Below, one piece after another: positions 29,170 through 38,185 of a stretch of 64,000 nucleotides of DNA. How positions within the stretch are numbered: the first letter of the stretch is position 1; each line of letters begins with the position of its first letter. The translations under genes and the position numbers were made by a program. The DNA comes from Vallitalea sp. (lineage in GTDB: Bacteria; Bacillota; Clostridia; Lachnospirales; Vallitaleaceae): contig JAOASG010000066.1 in assembly GCA_025210235.1 (NCBI GenBank), forward strand, positions 1 through 64,000, written 5' to 3'. The notes under the pieces were generated by a model. The model was given only the letters and a program-made list of their open reading frames with translations. It had not been told where the DNA came from and did no database searches.

Positions 29170-29531
29170 GTATTTACAAAACTATATTGTAGTTCAAAAT
29201 TACTAATTAATATTAGTGGTTTATCAATAATTAGTAAAAATAACAAATTATTCCTTGATTTTTTATAATAGATACTGTACAATTTTAGTAAATAAATTTA
29301 CTATTTTCTATTAATTAATGTAGAGTGTTTATTATTTTGTAGAAAATTTCTTTGATTTAACGAGCGGAATAGATTACTTTTACCTGAGACGTAGTCTCTT
29401 TTATTGAAAAAAAATAACGATATTATAAAAGTGGCTAAGTATAAATCTTTGTTTAAAATTTATATTATAGCTACTTATTTATGGACAAAATTATAAAACA
29501 TATATTTTGTGCTTACTCAAGGAGTGTAAAT
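29170..29531 (+). promoter_or_regulatory. Intergenic leader region with successive hairpins before the orphan response regulator
   Basis: AT-rich with no ORF. It contains TTACTAAT/ATTAGTAA inverted repeats near 29203-29245, a short terminator-like hairpin GAGAC-GTA-GTCTC with a TTTT tail (29386-29402), and a longer imperfect hairpin (AAGTGGCTAAGTATAAA at 29429-29445 with its complement at 29459-29476). The first may end the upstream operon; the second lies about 55 nt before the ribosome site. No known riboswitch was recognised. Confidence 0.45.
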
Positions 29532-30209
29532 ATGGGAAAGACTGTTTTAGTTATTGAAGATGAACCGATAATGAGAGATTTAATTTCTGTGGCATTTAGA
29601 GATGCTGGGTATTGTGTTTTACAAGCAGTAGATGGAAAAGAAGCTTTAGAGATATTTAACGAAAATAATGTTGATTTAGTTTTGTTAGATGTTGTTATGC
29701 CTAAATTAGATGGATGGTCTGTATGTAAAAGGATCAGAATAAAATCTGATGTTCCTATAATAATGCTTACATCAAGAGAAGATGATGAAGATCAACTTTT
29801 AGGGTTTGAGTTAGGTGTTGATGAGTATATAATAAAACCGGTTAATATTCAAGTATTATTAGCAAGAAGTAAAAGGTTACTTGAAAGAGTTACAAATAAC
29901 AAAAGCCCAAAAAATATAATTGAAAATGCAGGTATTAGTATAGATAAAGATGCATATTCTATAATGGTTGATAATGAAAAAATTGAATTTGCACCCAAAG
30001 AATATGAGCTATTAGTATATCTAGTTGAAAACAAGGGAAGGGTACTAACAAGAGAACAGATACTTAATACCATTTGGGGATATGATTATTTTGGGGATTA
30101 TAGAGTAGTTGATACACATATAAAAAAAATAAGAAAAAAATTAAAAGACAAAGCAAAATACATACATACAGTAGTTAGAGTAGGATATAAATTTGATACA
30201 AATAAATAA
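29532..30209 (+). CDS. Orphan OmpR-family response regulator
   Basis: 225 residues. The receiver domain has an acidic pocket (VIEDEP), phospho-acceptor D53 in LLDVVMPKLDG, the conserved S in LTSRED and K in IIKPVN. The winged-helix DNA-binding domain has APKEYELLVYLVENKG and RVVDTHIKKIRKKLK. The start ATG 29532 is chosen because AAGGAG ends 7 bp upstream and the protein then opens with the canonical MGKTVLVIEDEP. An in-frame ATG at 29481 would add 17 atypical residues. No histidine kinase gene is adjacent, so its partner is elsewhere. Target genes are unknown. Confidence 0.9.
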   Translation: MGKTVLVIEDEPIMRDLISVAFRDAGYCVLQAVDGKEALEIFNENNVDLVLLDVVMPKLDGWSVCKRIRIKSDVPIIMLTSREDDEDQLLGFELGVDEYIIKPVNIQVLLARSKRLLERVTNNKSPKNIIENAGISIDKDAYSIMVDNEKIEFAPKEYELLVYLVENKGRVLTREQILNTIWGYDYFGDYRVVDTHIKKIRKKLKDKAKYIHTVVRVGYKFDTNK

Positions 30210-30272
30210 CAGGAGCTAAGACGTAATAAGAATGTGTTTATATTGTTAATCTAAAAGTAAAATAATGGAAAG

Positions 30273-30301
30273 TTGAATTAATATAATTAGTTGTATATAA
30301 T
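30273..30301 (+). promoter_or_regulatory. Promoter upstream of the AI-2E family gene
   Basis: TTGAAT (30273-30278), a 17-bp spacer and TATAAT (30296-30301), about 110 bp before the ATG. Confidence 0.55.
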
Positions 30302-30361
30302 AGTAATATGAGAATCAACAGAAAATAGTTTTTAATTGTTTGGTATGAAAGATTAACTGAA

Positions 30362-30382
30362 TGTAGTTTTGCAATTACTTAA
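30362..30382. repeat. Solo end of the GTAATTGC dispersed inverted-repeat family
   Basis: A 21-mer starting TGTAGTTTTGCAATTACT matches 63440-63460 at 20 of 21 positions. Similarity continues weakly upstream. No partner arm is seen nearby. Confidence 0.6.
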
Positions 30383-30414
30383 TTAAAATTCTTGAAAGGA
30401 TTGTTATTTATTAG

Positions 30415-31623
30415 ATGAAAATTAAATTAGATCATGGGTATACTAAAAGGATTAAATATATAACTTTATGCTTTGTAATCATATATATAATATATTTGGT
30501 AATGACAAATATTGGGGATGTAATAAATGGCGTATCGTCAGCTTTTTCTTTTGTAGTTAAGATACTATCTCCTTTTTTATGGGGACTAGTAATCGCTTAT
30601 TTATTAAATCCTTTAGTAAAATATTTTGAAAAATTATTAGGTAAAATTAGTTTAAATAAAAAATGGGATAGAAATCATGTTAAGCAAAAAAGATCAATAG
30701 TTAGAGGAGTTAGCTTAATATTAACTATTGCTTTTATAGTTGCCATAATTACGTTACTAGCGAATAGTGTATTTGTAATGATTAATGGGAGTTTTCAGGA
30801 GTTTAAATATACTGGTTTAGTAGAAGATATAACTAAGAGATTTGAAAATTACTCTAAGGATATTACAGGAATCCAGATTTCATTAGACAAAATGGGGATT
30901 AATACTAATATTACTAATTATCTTACGGATGCGTCTAATCAAATAATTGAAGCTGTAAAATCATTTTTAGCATCTATTCCAAATAGTGCTACTACAATAG
31001 GTAAATATATTATTGACATATGTTTTGGCTTTGTTTTCGCATTTAATTTTATAATGAATAAAGAATATTTTATTAACTTGATTGAAAATGCATTAAGATT
31101 AACATTAAGTGAGAAGAAGAAAAATTCGTTTAAAGAAATTATGCAAGAAATTAATATAGTATTTTTGAGCTTTATTCGAGGTAAAATAATTGATCTAACG
31201 TTATTAAGTATAGTGACTATTATATCCCTTATTATTATTGGATTTGACTATGCATTTATTGTTGGTACTTTTGCAGGTTATACTAATATTATACCTTATA
31301 TTGGAACTTGGATTGGAATTATACCTGCTGTAATCATTGGATTAGTCAAAGGCGGATGGCAATCTGCAATATTTGTAGGAATCTATATTGTTGCAATACA
31401 ACAAGTGTATTATATATTTGTTAGTCCTAAGATCCAAGGTAAAAGTATTGGAATGCATCCAGTGTTTGTACTTCTTGCAATGTTTGTGTTTAGTAAATTT
31501 TTTGGTTTTATAGGATTGATATTAGCTATTCCAATGGGAGGAATTGTAAAGATTTTTATTAACAGATGGGTAAAAAAACGACAAGAGAAAAAGAATATTG
31601 TTTTAATTGACTTGAAAAAATGA
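30415..31623 (+). CDS. AI-2E transporter-family membrane protein
   Basis: 402 residues with about seven or eight membrane helices. The pattern (PFLWGLVIAYLLNPLVKYFEK near residue 58, and IIPYIGTWIGIIPAVIIGLVKGG near 295) is typical of the PF01594 family, which includes TqsA and sodium/proton antiporter relatives. The substrate cannot be told from sequence. The ATG at 30415 immediately follows an in-frame TAG, so it is the earliest possible start; the AAAGGA site is rather distant (about 14 bp). It is monocistronic, to judge from its own promoter. Confidence 0.88.
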   Translation: MKIKLDHGYTKRIKYITLCFVIIYIIYLVMTNIGDVINGVSSAFSFVVKILSPFLWGLVIAYLLNPLVKYFEKLLGKISLNKKWDRNHVKQKRSIVRGVSLILTIAFIVAIITLLANSVFVMINGSFQEFKYTGLVEDITKRFENYSKDITGIQISLDKMGINTNITNYLTDASNQIIEAVKSFLASIPNSATTIGKYIIDICFGFVFAFNFIMNKEYFINLIENALRLTLSEKKKNSFKEIMQEINIVFLSFIRGKIIDLTLLSIVTIISLIIIGFDYAFIVGTFAGYTNIIPYIGTWIGIIPAVIIGLVKGGWQSAIFVGIYIVAIQQVYYIFVSPKIQGKSIGMHPVFVLLAMFVFSKFFGFIGLILAIPMGGIVKIFINRWVKKRQEKKNIVLIDLKK

Positions 31624-31737
31624 TGTTTGCAATTATAAGTAGATAAATGTAGAATATATTAAGAGAAAATTATATTAGACTATTGTGTTTAATATATTCT
31701 AAAGCAGATAAGAACATTATAAAATGGAGGTCTTTAA

Positions 31738-32451
31738 ATGTACAACAATATTGTTTTTAATTTATATGGTACTTTGATAGATATTAAAACAAATGAAGAA
31801 AAAGATGAAATCTGGGAGAAATTTGCTATTTATTTTGGATATAATGGTGCTCATTATGAAAAGGATGAATTAAAAGAAAGATATTCTAAGATAGTTAATA
31901 AACTAATTAAAAATAATGATAAATACGAATGTCCAGATTATGAGATAGAAGATGTTTTCTTTAAATTATATAAAGATAAAGGGGTTAAACCTAAGAAAAA
32001 AGCTAAACAAACAGCAAAGACTTTTAGGCTGTTATCAACAGAATATATTAAATTATATGATGGAGTTATTGAAACTTTAGAGAAACTTGTGGAACAAAAT
32101 AAAAAGATTTATTTATTATCAAATGCACAGAAAGCTTTTGCTAATGCAGAAATTAAATATTTAAAAATTAAGAAATATTTTAATGATACATGTATATCTT
32201 CTAATATAGGTATTCGTAAACCAGATATTAAATTCTATGAATATTTTTTAGAGAAATATCAATTAGAGCCAAAAGAAACTTTGTTTATAGGCAATGATTA
32301 TATTGATTTAAAAGGTGCTAATGATATGGGTATTGATTCTTTGTATCTGCACACTAATTTATCAAATGGATTACCAGAAAATATAGAAGCAACATATAAA
32401 ATATTGGATGGAGATATACGTAAAATTTTTGATATAATAAATGTAGGCTAA
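31738..32451 (+). CDS. HAD-superfamily protein lacking the catalytic nucleophile
   Basis: 237 residues, YjjG/PhoX-like HAD fold with an alpha-helical cap (about 17-95). Motif II (LLSNAQ), motif III (RKPD) and motif IV (IGNDYIDLKGA) are intact. Motif I reads FNLYGTL, with N8 where the family has the nucleophilic Asp (FDLYGTL). The codon is AAT. Without that Asp the normal phosphoaspartate mechanism cannot operate, so the protein is probably a non-catalytic or regulatory HAD protein, unless this is a sequencing error. GGAGG precedes ATG 31738. Confidence 0.88.
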   Translation: MYNNIVFNLYGTLIDIKTNEEKDEIWEKFAIYFGYNGAHYEKDELKERYSKIVNKLIKNNDKYECPDYEIEDVFFKLYKDKGVKPKKKAKQTAKTFRLLSTEYIKLYDGVIETLEKLVEQNKKIYLLSNAQKAFANAEIKYLKIKKYFNDTCISSNIGIRKPDIKFYEYFLEKYQLEPKETLFIGNDYIDLKGANDMGIDSLYLHTNLSNGLPENIEATYKILDGDIRKIFDIINVG

Positions 32452-32495
32452 TATAAATAGGTATATATTACTTAAAAGATAGGGTAGGTGGTAAT

Positions 32496-32675
32496 GTGAA
32501 AAAGCTAGTAAAATCAAGAACAAATAAAAAGATTAATGGAGTTTGTGGTGGTATAGCAGAATATCTAGACATTGATCCTACAATTATTCGTTTATTATTT
32601 GCAATTGGAATATTATTTGCGGGTGTTGGACTCTGGGCATATATAATATGTGTATTTATTATTCCAGAAGAATAA
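32496..32675 (+). CDS. Small PspC-domain membrane protein
   Basis: 59 residues: KKLVKSRTNKKINGVCGGIA at the N-terminus, then AEYLDIDPTIIRLLFAI and one or two membrane helices ending IIPEE. This is the standard stand-alone PspC (PF04024) form common in Firmicutes, associated with envelope stress. The start is GTG 32496 behind AGGTGG (32486-32491). The overlapping ATG at 32494 is followed at once by TGA. It precedes a multi-pass membrane protein, which may be functionally linked. Confidence 0.92.
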   Translation: MKKLVKSRTNKKINGVCGGIAEYLDIDPTIIRLLFAIGILFAGVGLWAYIICVFIIPEE

Positions 32676-32724
32676 TAGAGATTAAATGTAGTTTTAATTA
32701 GCTACTACATGAAAGGGGATATTA

Positions 32725-33813
32725 ATGGATAATAATACAAAAGATAATATATTAAATGGGGTTAGATCAGCATTAATTGCTTTTTTAGTTTCTATAGCAA
32801 TTTCTTTAGTAGTATCGATTATTTTTAATTACTCAATATTTGAGAAGTTTAATGAACTTATGTCAGGAAATTTGGGGTTAGATAAAGGCGCAAATATTAG
32901 TAGTATTATAAAAATTACAGGTATAATATTTAACTTTTCTTTGTTTAATACTGTTTCACAAGTAAGATTTGGAGCTCTTATTTTTATATTTATCCCAGTA
33001 ATTTCATTTTGTATAAGTAATAGATATATTGATAAGAAAAGAAAAATTGAATTATCAGATATAGGAGTTTATTTATTGAGTTCGGGTATTTTTGCCATGT
33101 TCCAATTTATTATTTCATTAGCAACAAAAGGAGAGCTTGTTGAAGGAATAAATATAAACTTTGCAACACTAGGGAATTTTGTAACTACAGTTATATTTAC
33201 TTTTATAATACAATTATTTATTAAGTTTAATTATAGGGTTGATACTAATAATGGTGGAATAAAAGCTTTTAAATATACATATAGAATAATGGGCGTTATA
33301 GGTACAGTTATAGGAATTGGAATTATAATTTATGGACTTAAGGATTATAGTAAAGATGTTGTTAAATTTATTATTGCAGCTATCCTTATGCTACCAAACG
33401 TTATTGCATATGTATTCTTTTATATGATAGGTCTTTCAATGTCATTTAATGAGGAGTTACAAAGTGCAATTAATAATTTTATTAATGTGGATTTAACTTT
33501 GCAAAAAATTATATATGTAAGATATATAGCAATTATTGTATTTTTATTAATTATAGTATATATAATATTCAAGATGGATAAAAAGAATTTAATAAAGAAT
33601 ACTTTGATTTATTCTATTTCGTTTTCTGTTTTTATAGGAACTTTAGCTTATTGCTCTAGTATTAATTTAATTAATGTAAAGGGTATGTTTAGTATAAGAT
33701 TTAGCGTTAGCAGTTTCTTTTTATCATGGCTAATACCGTTACTTGCTATATGGATAGTTGTTTTGTTGTATTATTTGATTGCTAAAGTGAAAGAAATTAT
33801 AAACACGCCTTGA
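32725..33813 (+). CDS. Multi-pass membrane protein of unknown function
   Basis: 362 residues with about eight hydrophobic helices (first at about 15-35, the last at about 330-352) and short loops. No family was recognised. AAGGGG precedes ATG 32725. It lies 49 bp after the PspC gene and probably shares its transcript, which suggests an envelope role. The proS promoter begins inside its last codons. Confidence 0.75.
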   Translation: MDNNTKDNILNGVRSALIAFLVSIAISLVVSIIFNYSIFEKFNELMSGNLGLDKGANISSIIKITGIIFNFSLFNTVSQVRFGALIFIFIPVISFCISNRYIDKKRKIELSDIGVYLLSSGIFAMFQFIISLATKGELVEGININFATLGNFVTTVIFTFIIQLFIKFNYRVDTNNGGIKAFKYTYRIMGVIGTVIGIGIIIYGLKDYSKDVVKFIIAAILMLPNVIAYVFFYMIGLSMSFNEELQSAINNFINVDLTLQKIIYVRYIAIIVFLLIIVYIIFKMDKKNLIKNTLIYSISFSVFIGTLAYCSSINLINVKGMFSIRFSVSSFFLSWLIPLLAIWIVVLLYYLIAKVKEIINTP

Positions 33814-33838
33814 CAAAAGGAATAATCTCAATTAAAAT
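33810..33838 (+). promoter_or_regulatory. Promoter for the T-box/proS transcript
   Basis: TTGACA (33810-33815), a 17-bp spacer and TAAAAT (33833-33838). The -35 box overlaps the stop codon of the upstream gene. Confidence 0.65.
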
Positions 33839-33844
33839 CATATA

Positions 33845-34112
33845 ATAAATATTGAATAAGTGTTATTTGACGATGAAAAGAACTAGTAGATACTAATTGC
33901 CATTTTAGAGAAGAAATTATTTGGTGGGAGATTTCTATGGGAAAAGTATTGAACCTGTCTTGGAGTTCTGTATGAAAATACAGCGGTTTTCTACCGTTAT
34001 TAGGATTAGAGATAATAATTAATAATTTTCTTAGAAAATTTTTAATTGTTAACTAGGGTGGTACCACGAGTATAACTTCGTCCCTTTGGGATGGGGTTTT
34101 TTTGTTTTATTA
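33845..34112 (+). ncRNA. T-box leader (proline-specific) controlling proS
   Basis: The diagnostic T-box sequence AGGGTGGTACCACG lies at 34055-34068. A stem I region precedes it with the AG-bulge-like GGTGGGAGA and a putative specifier CCT (33954-33956) in GAACCTGTC, a proline codon matching the downstream gene. A stem III hairpin CTGTAT-GAAA-ATACAG lies at 33968-33983. The terminator hairpin (CGTCCC-TTT-GGGATG) and T-tract are at about 34074-34107. Uncharged tRNA-Pro would bind and stabilise the antiterminator, switching proS on. Confidence 0.95.
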
Positions 34113-34167
34113 AGAGTTTTATTAACTATATGAAATAAGTGTGTAAGTATAAAGGAGAGTGACAAGA

Positions 34168-35604
34168 ATGGGTAAAAAAGATAAGTTTGTAGAAGCGATT
34201 ACATCTATGGATGTAGATTTTGCTAAGTGGTATACAGATGTTGTTAAAAAAGCAGAGTTAGTTGATTATTCTAGTGTAAGAGGATGTATGGTGATAAAAC
34301 CTTATGGATATGCAATTTGGGAATTACTTCAAAGACAGTTAGATGATAGATTCAAAGAAACTGGACACCAAAATGTATATATGCCAATGTTTATACCTGA
34401 AAGTCTATTACAGAAAGAGAAAGATCACGTTGAAGGATTTGCTCCAGAGGTTGCGTGGGTTACACATGGTGGGACAGAAAGGCTTACAGAAAAATTATGT
34501 GTAAGACCTACATCTGAAACATTATTTTGTGAGCATTATGCTAATGAAATTCAATCCTATAGAGATTTACCTAAGTTATATAATCAGTGGTGTTCTGTGG
34601 TAAGATGGGAAAAGACTACAAGACCATTTCTTCGTTCGTTAGAATTCTTATGGCAAGAAGGGCATACAGCTCATGCTACAGCTGAGGAAGCTATGGAAGA
34701 AACAATTAATATGCTTAATTTATACGCTAAGTTTTGTGAGGATGTACTTGCTATACCTATGATTAAAGGGCAAAAAACAGAAAAAGAAAAATTTGCAGGA
34801 GCAAAAGCAACATATACAATTGAGAGTTTAATGCATGATGGAAAAGCTCTTCAATCTGGAACATCTCATAATTTTGGAGATGGGTTTGCAAAGGCATTTG
34901 ATATTACTTATACAGATAAAGATAATAAATTATCTTATGTTCATCAAACGTCTTGGGGAATGACTACAAGACTTATTGGTGCAATTATTATGGTACATGG
35001 TGATGATAACGGATTAGTTCTTCCACCAGCTATTGCACCTACACAAGTAATGATAGTTCCAATAATGCAGAAAAAAGAAGGTGTCCTTGAGAAAGCAAAT
35101 GAAGTTAAAGAAGTACTTTCTAAATTTGCTAGAGTTAAAATTGATGATTCTGATAAGAGTCCTGGATGGAAATTTAGTGAACATGAAATGAAAGGTGTTC
35201 CTTTAAGAGTTGAATTAGGACCAAAAGATATTGAGAAAAATCAAGCAGTTATCGTAAGAAGAGATAGTAGAGAAAAGTATTTTGTTTCTTTAGATGAACT
35301 TGAAAGTAAAGTATCAGAACTTTTACAAGAGGTTCAAACAAGTATGCTTGAAAAAGCAAGAATTCATAGAGATGAACATACTTACTCAGTAACTAATATG
35401 GAAGAATTATCAAAGATAATTGAAGAAACTCCTGGTTTTGTAAAAGCAATGTGGTGTGGAGATACTGCTTGTGAAGATAAGATAAAAGAAGAAACAGGGG
35501 TGACATCTAGATGTATTCCATTTGAGCAAGAAGAAATCTCAGATGTTTGCATCTGCTGTGGAAAACCAGCTAAAAAAATGGTTTATTGGGGGAAAGCGTA
35601 TTAG
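34168..35604 (+). CDS. proS: Prolyl-tRNA synthetase (archaeal/eukaryotic-like short type)
   Basis: 478 residues, class II aminoacyl-tRNA synthetase that charges tRNA-Pro. Visible motifs are motif 2 ([20 protein letters not shown], then EGHTAHAT) and motif 3 ([16 protein letters not shown]). The C-terminal zinc-type module with Cys pairs ([22 protein letters not shown]) and the invariant final Tyr mark the short archaeal-like form without an editing insertion. GTG 34159 is in frame but only 1 bp from AAAGGAG; ATG 34168, giving [14 protein letters not shown], is the better start. It is controlled by the T-box leader. Confidence 0.96.
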   Translation: MGKKDKFVEAITSMDVDFAKWYTDVVKKAELVDYSSVRGCMVIKPYGYAIWELLQRQLDDRFKETGHQNVYMPMFIPESLLQKEKDHVEGFAPEVAWVTHGGTERLTEKLCVRPTSETLFCEHYANEIQSYRDLPKLYNQWCSVVRWEKTTRPFLRSLEFLWQEGHTAHATAEEAMEETINMLNLYAKFCEDVLAIPMIKGQKTEKEKFAGAKATYTIESLMHDGKALQSGTSHNFGDGFAKAFDITYTDKDNKLSYVHQTSWGMTTRLIGAIIMVHGDDNGLVLPPAIAPTQVMIVPIMQKKEGVLEKANEVKEVLSKFARVKIDDSDKSPGWKFSEHEMKGVPLRVELGPKDIEKNQAVIVRRDSREKYFVSLDELESKVSELLQEVQTSMLEKARIHRDEHTYSVTNMEELSKIIEETPGFVKAMWCGDTACEDKIKEETGVTSRCIPFEQEEISDVCICCGKPAKKMVYWGKAY

Positions 35605-35629
35605 GTTTAACGTATGAGGAGGGGATATT

Positions 35630-36046
35630 ATGTATATTCACGAAACAAAAATAAAAGTAAGATATGTGGAAACGGATAGAATGGGAATTGTTCATCATTC
35701 TAATTATTATTCTTGGTTTGAAGTAGCAAGAGGAGAATTTATAACAGATACAGGGATGACATATAGTGACATGGAAGAAGAAGGAATTATGATGCCAGTG
35801 CTAGAGTCTAGTTGTAAATATATTCAAGCTGCTAAATACGAAAATATATTAATTATACAAGCTTGGATTCATGAAATAAATGGGGCGAAAGCAATATTTA
35901 ACTATAAGGTTATAAGAGAAAAAGACAATACGATAATTGCAACAGGAAGTACAAAACATGCGTTTGTTAATAATAAATTTAAAATTGTTAATATTAAAAA
36001 GGTAAAACCTGATATTTGGAATAAATTAACTCATAAAACTAAATAA
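35630..36046 (+). CDS. Acyl-CoA thioesterase, 4HBT/YbgC-FcbC family
   Basis: 138 residues, hot-dog fold. The family signature VRYVETDRMGIVHHSNYYSW contains the catalytic Asp and the following HSNY. Such enzymes hydrolyse short- to medium-chain acyl-CoAs. The physiological substrate is not evident. GAGGAGGGG precedes ATG 35630, 25 bp after proS, so it is probably read with proS. A strong terminator follows. Confidence 0.9.
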   Translation: MYIHETKIKVRYVETDRMGIVHHSNYYSWFEVARGEFITDTGMTYSDMEEEGIMMPVLESSCKYIQAAKYENILIIQAWIHEINGAKAIFNYKVIREKDNTIIATGSTKHAFVNNKFKIVNIKKVKPDIWNKLTHKTK

Positions 36047-36057
36047 ACTTTAATTCT

Positions 36058-36109
36058 AAAGGGGCTGTCTCATTGCATTACCTTAGCTAAGAGAGATGCC
36101 CCTTTTTAT
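36058..36109 (+). terminator. Rho-independent terminator
   Basis: AAAGGGGC (36058-36065) pairs with GCCCCTTTTT (36098-36107); TCTC/GAGA adds an inner stem. Confidence 0.88.
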
Positions 36110-36146
36110 TGTATATTGTTATATTCTTTACGCAGAATCAATTATG

Positions 36147-36195
36147 TTGACATAAAAGGAAAAAGGATGTATAGTTAGTTACATAAGTAACTAAC
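36147..36195 (+). promoter_or_regulatory. Promoter with palindromic operator for the GntR/ABC operon
   Basis: TTGACA (36147-36152), a 17-bp spacer and TATAGT (36170-36175). A perfect 9-bp palindrome, GTTAGTTAC-ATAA-GTAACTAAC (36174-36195), starts inside the -10 box, ideal for repression. The obvious ligand is the YtrA-type regulator encoded immediately downstream. Confidence 0.88.
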
Positions 36196-36224
36196 CAACA
36201 AACCATTTGTGGAGGTGGAAAAAT

Positions 36225-36608
36225 TTGCAACTACACGGGGATTCTACAAAAGCCTTATTTCAACAAATAGCTGAAATAATAGAAGATCAAATTCTTAGTG
36301 GCATTTTATTAGTAGACGAACAAGTATATTCAACAAATCAATTATCAAAGCTTTATAATATTAATCCTGCTACAGCTAGAAAAGGGTTAAATTTATTAGT
36401 TGATGAAAAAATTATATATAAGAAAAGGGGACTAGGTATGTTTGTATCTGAAGGCGCTGTAGATTATATAAAAAATAAAAGAAAAAATAATTTTTATGAT
36501 GATTATATTGTAAAACTACTTAAAGAAGGAGAAAAGTTACATATTAGCAAGGATGAAATAATTGATATGATTAAAAAGTATAGGGGGGGATGTATTAATG
36601 AGCATTAA
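36225..36608 (+). CDS. GntR-family transcriptional regulator, YtrA subfamily
   Basis: 127 residues. An N-terminal winged helix-turn-helix (FQQIAEIIEDQILSG, NQLSKLYNINPATARKGLNLL) is followed by only about 40 helical residues, the hallmark of the YtrA subfamily, which governs ABC transporter operons. The start TTG 36225 is 9 bp after GGAGG (36211-36215) and gives LQLHGDSTKALFQQI. The earlier TTG 36207 precedes the ribosome site and is unlikely. It overlaps the ABC ATPase gene by 11 bp. It probably represses its own operon through the palindrome at 36174-36195. Confidence 0.92.
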   Translation: MQLHGDSTKALFQQIAEIIEDQILSGILLVDEQVYSTNQLSKLYNINPATARKGLNLLVDEKIIYKKRGLGMFVSEGAVDYIKNKRKNNFYDDYIVKLLKEGEKLHISKDEIIDMIKKYRGGCINEH

Positions 36609-37485
36609 ATGTAATCATCTAAGTAAAACGTTTAATGATTTATATGCAATCAATGATTTTTCTATTGATTTAGATGATAATTTAATATATGGTTTAATTG
36701 GAAGAAATGGGGCAGGTAAAACAACATTATTAAAGATGTTAGCAAAACAAATATTTCCTACAAATGGAGATATATTGATAAATAATAAAGATTTACAAAG
36801 CGAAGAATTAAAAGAAAAAATTTGTTTAACTAGAGAGACTATTAATATAAAGACAATTAGACAATTAAGAGTAAAGGATATACTATATACTGCTTCTTTA
36901 ATATACCCTAATTGGAGTAATGAGTTAAAAAAAAATCTTATTAGAGATTTTGAGTTAAATACTAAAAAAACCTATGAAAAATTATCTAAAGGAATGCAAA
37001 CAATGGTCAGTATTATTATAGGTTTATCTAGTAGAGCCGAAATTACGTTATTTGATGAACCATATATTGGTCTTGATCCAGTAGGTCGAGAAATATTTTA
37101 TAGATATTTAAGAGAAGATTATATTAAATACCCTAGAACAATTATTATATCAACACACTTAATGAATGAATTACAAAATATGTTTGAAAAAGTAATTTTC
37201 ATTCATAAAGGAAAGCTCATGTTATATAAAAATATGGAAGAAGTACAAGATACATCTTATATTTTACAAGGAAATGAAGAGGATATTAGAGATGTAATTG
37301 AAAATAAAAAAGTTATTCATACAGAAAAGATTGGTCGATTGATTTCAGCGTATGTGATGGATAGAATTGAAGATTATGAAATAGAAAATATTAAGAAAAA
37401 GGATATTACAATTAGTGGAATGGATTTACAAACACTTTTTATCAACCTAACATTAGGCGAAAACGGGGGAGATAAGTATGAATAG
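36598..37485 (+). CDS. ABC transporter ATP-binding protein (YtrB-like)
   Basis: 295 residues. Walker A GRNGAGKT (about 36-43), signature LSKGM, Walker B ITLFDEP, D-loop GLDP and the switch His in STHLMNE are all present, so it should be an active ATPase. A C-terminal extension of about 80 residues is typical of YtrB/BcrA-like exporters. It overlaps both the GntR gene and the permease gene (8 bp), showing translational coupling. The exported substrate is unknown; relatives respond to wall-active antibiotics. Confidence 0.92.
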   Translation: MSIKCNHLSKTFNDLYAINDFSIDLDDNLIYGLIGRNGAGKTTLLKMLAKQIFPTNGDILINNKDLQSEELKEKICLTRETINIKTIRQLRVKDILYTASLIYPNWSNELKKNLIRDFELNTKKTYEKLSKGMQTMVSIIIGLSSRAEITLFDEPYIGLDPVGREIFYRYLREDYIKYPRTIIISTHLMNELQNMFEKVIFIHKGKLMLYKNMEEVQDTSYILQGNEEDIRDVIENKKVIHTEKIGRLISAYVMDRIEDYEIENIKKKDITISGMDLQTLFINLTLGENGGDKYE

Positions 37486-38173
37486 GGTTATATCATCTAA
37501 AAAAGTTATAAGAAAGTTAAATCTAAAAAACATTGCGATTGTTATGATGATTGCAATAGTTCATTTTACAATAAGCGAATTAATCTTTGCAGTTAACATA
37601 GATGATAACAATAATAATATATTATTAGATATTACTGCAAATGCAAGTATATTTGTTTTAATTTTTATCATTATTAGTAGTATTATTATCACACATGATA
37701 GTCTAGATTATTTAATTTGCCTTGGGGTTAATAGAAAAAGTATTTTTAAAGCTATTATTAGTGTTTTTCTTGAGATAAATATAATTATATCTATTGGAGC
37801 ATTAATTTTAATTTTTCTTAACATTAATTATGGAAATACATACTTAGAAAAAAACTTATTACTCAGGTATGGAACTTGTAATCTAAATATTCTTCATTAT
37901 GGTATGTTGTTTGCTTTCTTGTTAGCTATAATATATTTAGTTATGATTTATTTAATGTTTATTGTATTATTAGGAAAGAATTATGATTGGTATTATTTAG
38001 TGGGGACAATACTTTTTACAATTTCTATAGGTATTATCTGTATAAATAGGATAATTACATTTGTTATATTAGGGGATAATAATATAAGTATATATATTGT
38101 AGTTTTTATAGTAGATTTATTAATGACGTTTATAAACAAAAAGCTATGCGAGAAGTTAGAATTTAATAGATAG
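37478..38173 (+). CDS. ABC transporter membrane subunit
   Basis: 231 residues with six predicted membrane helices (about 20-38, 50-72, 95-118, 140-165, 175-192, 203-222). No strong family signature is visible, but the position directly after and overlapping the ATPase makes it the permease partner. The ribosome site GGGGGAG lies within the end of the ATPase gene. Confidence 0.8.
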   Translation: MNRVISSKKVIRKLNLKNIAIVMMIAIVHFTISELIFAVNIDDNNNNILLDITANASIFVLIFIIISSIIITHDSLDYLICLGVNRKSIFKAIISVFLEINIIISIGALILIFLNINYGNTYLEKNLLLRYGTCNLNILHYGMLFAFLLAIIYLVMIYLMFIVLLGKNYDWYYLVGTILFTISIGIICINRIITFVILGDNNISIYIVVFIVDLLMTFINKKLCEKLEFNR

Positions 38174-38185
38174 GGGGATTAAATT

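Noticed and set aside
36207..36224. TTG 36207 as the start of the GntR regulator
   Set aside because: It lies before the GGAGG ribosome site (36211-36215); TTG 36225 is correctly spaced and gives the family's usual N-terminus.
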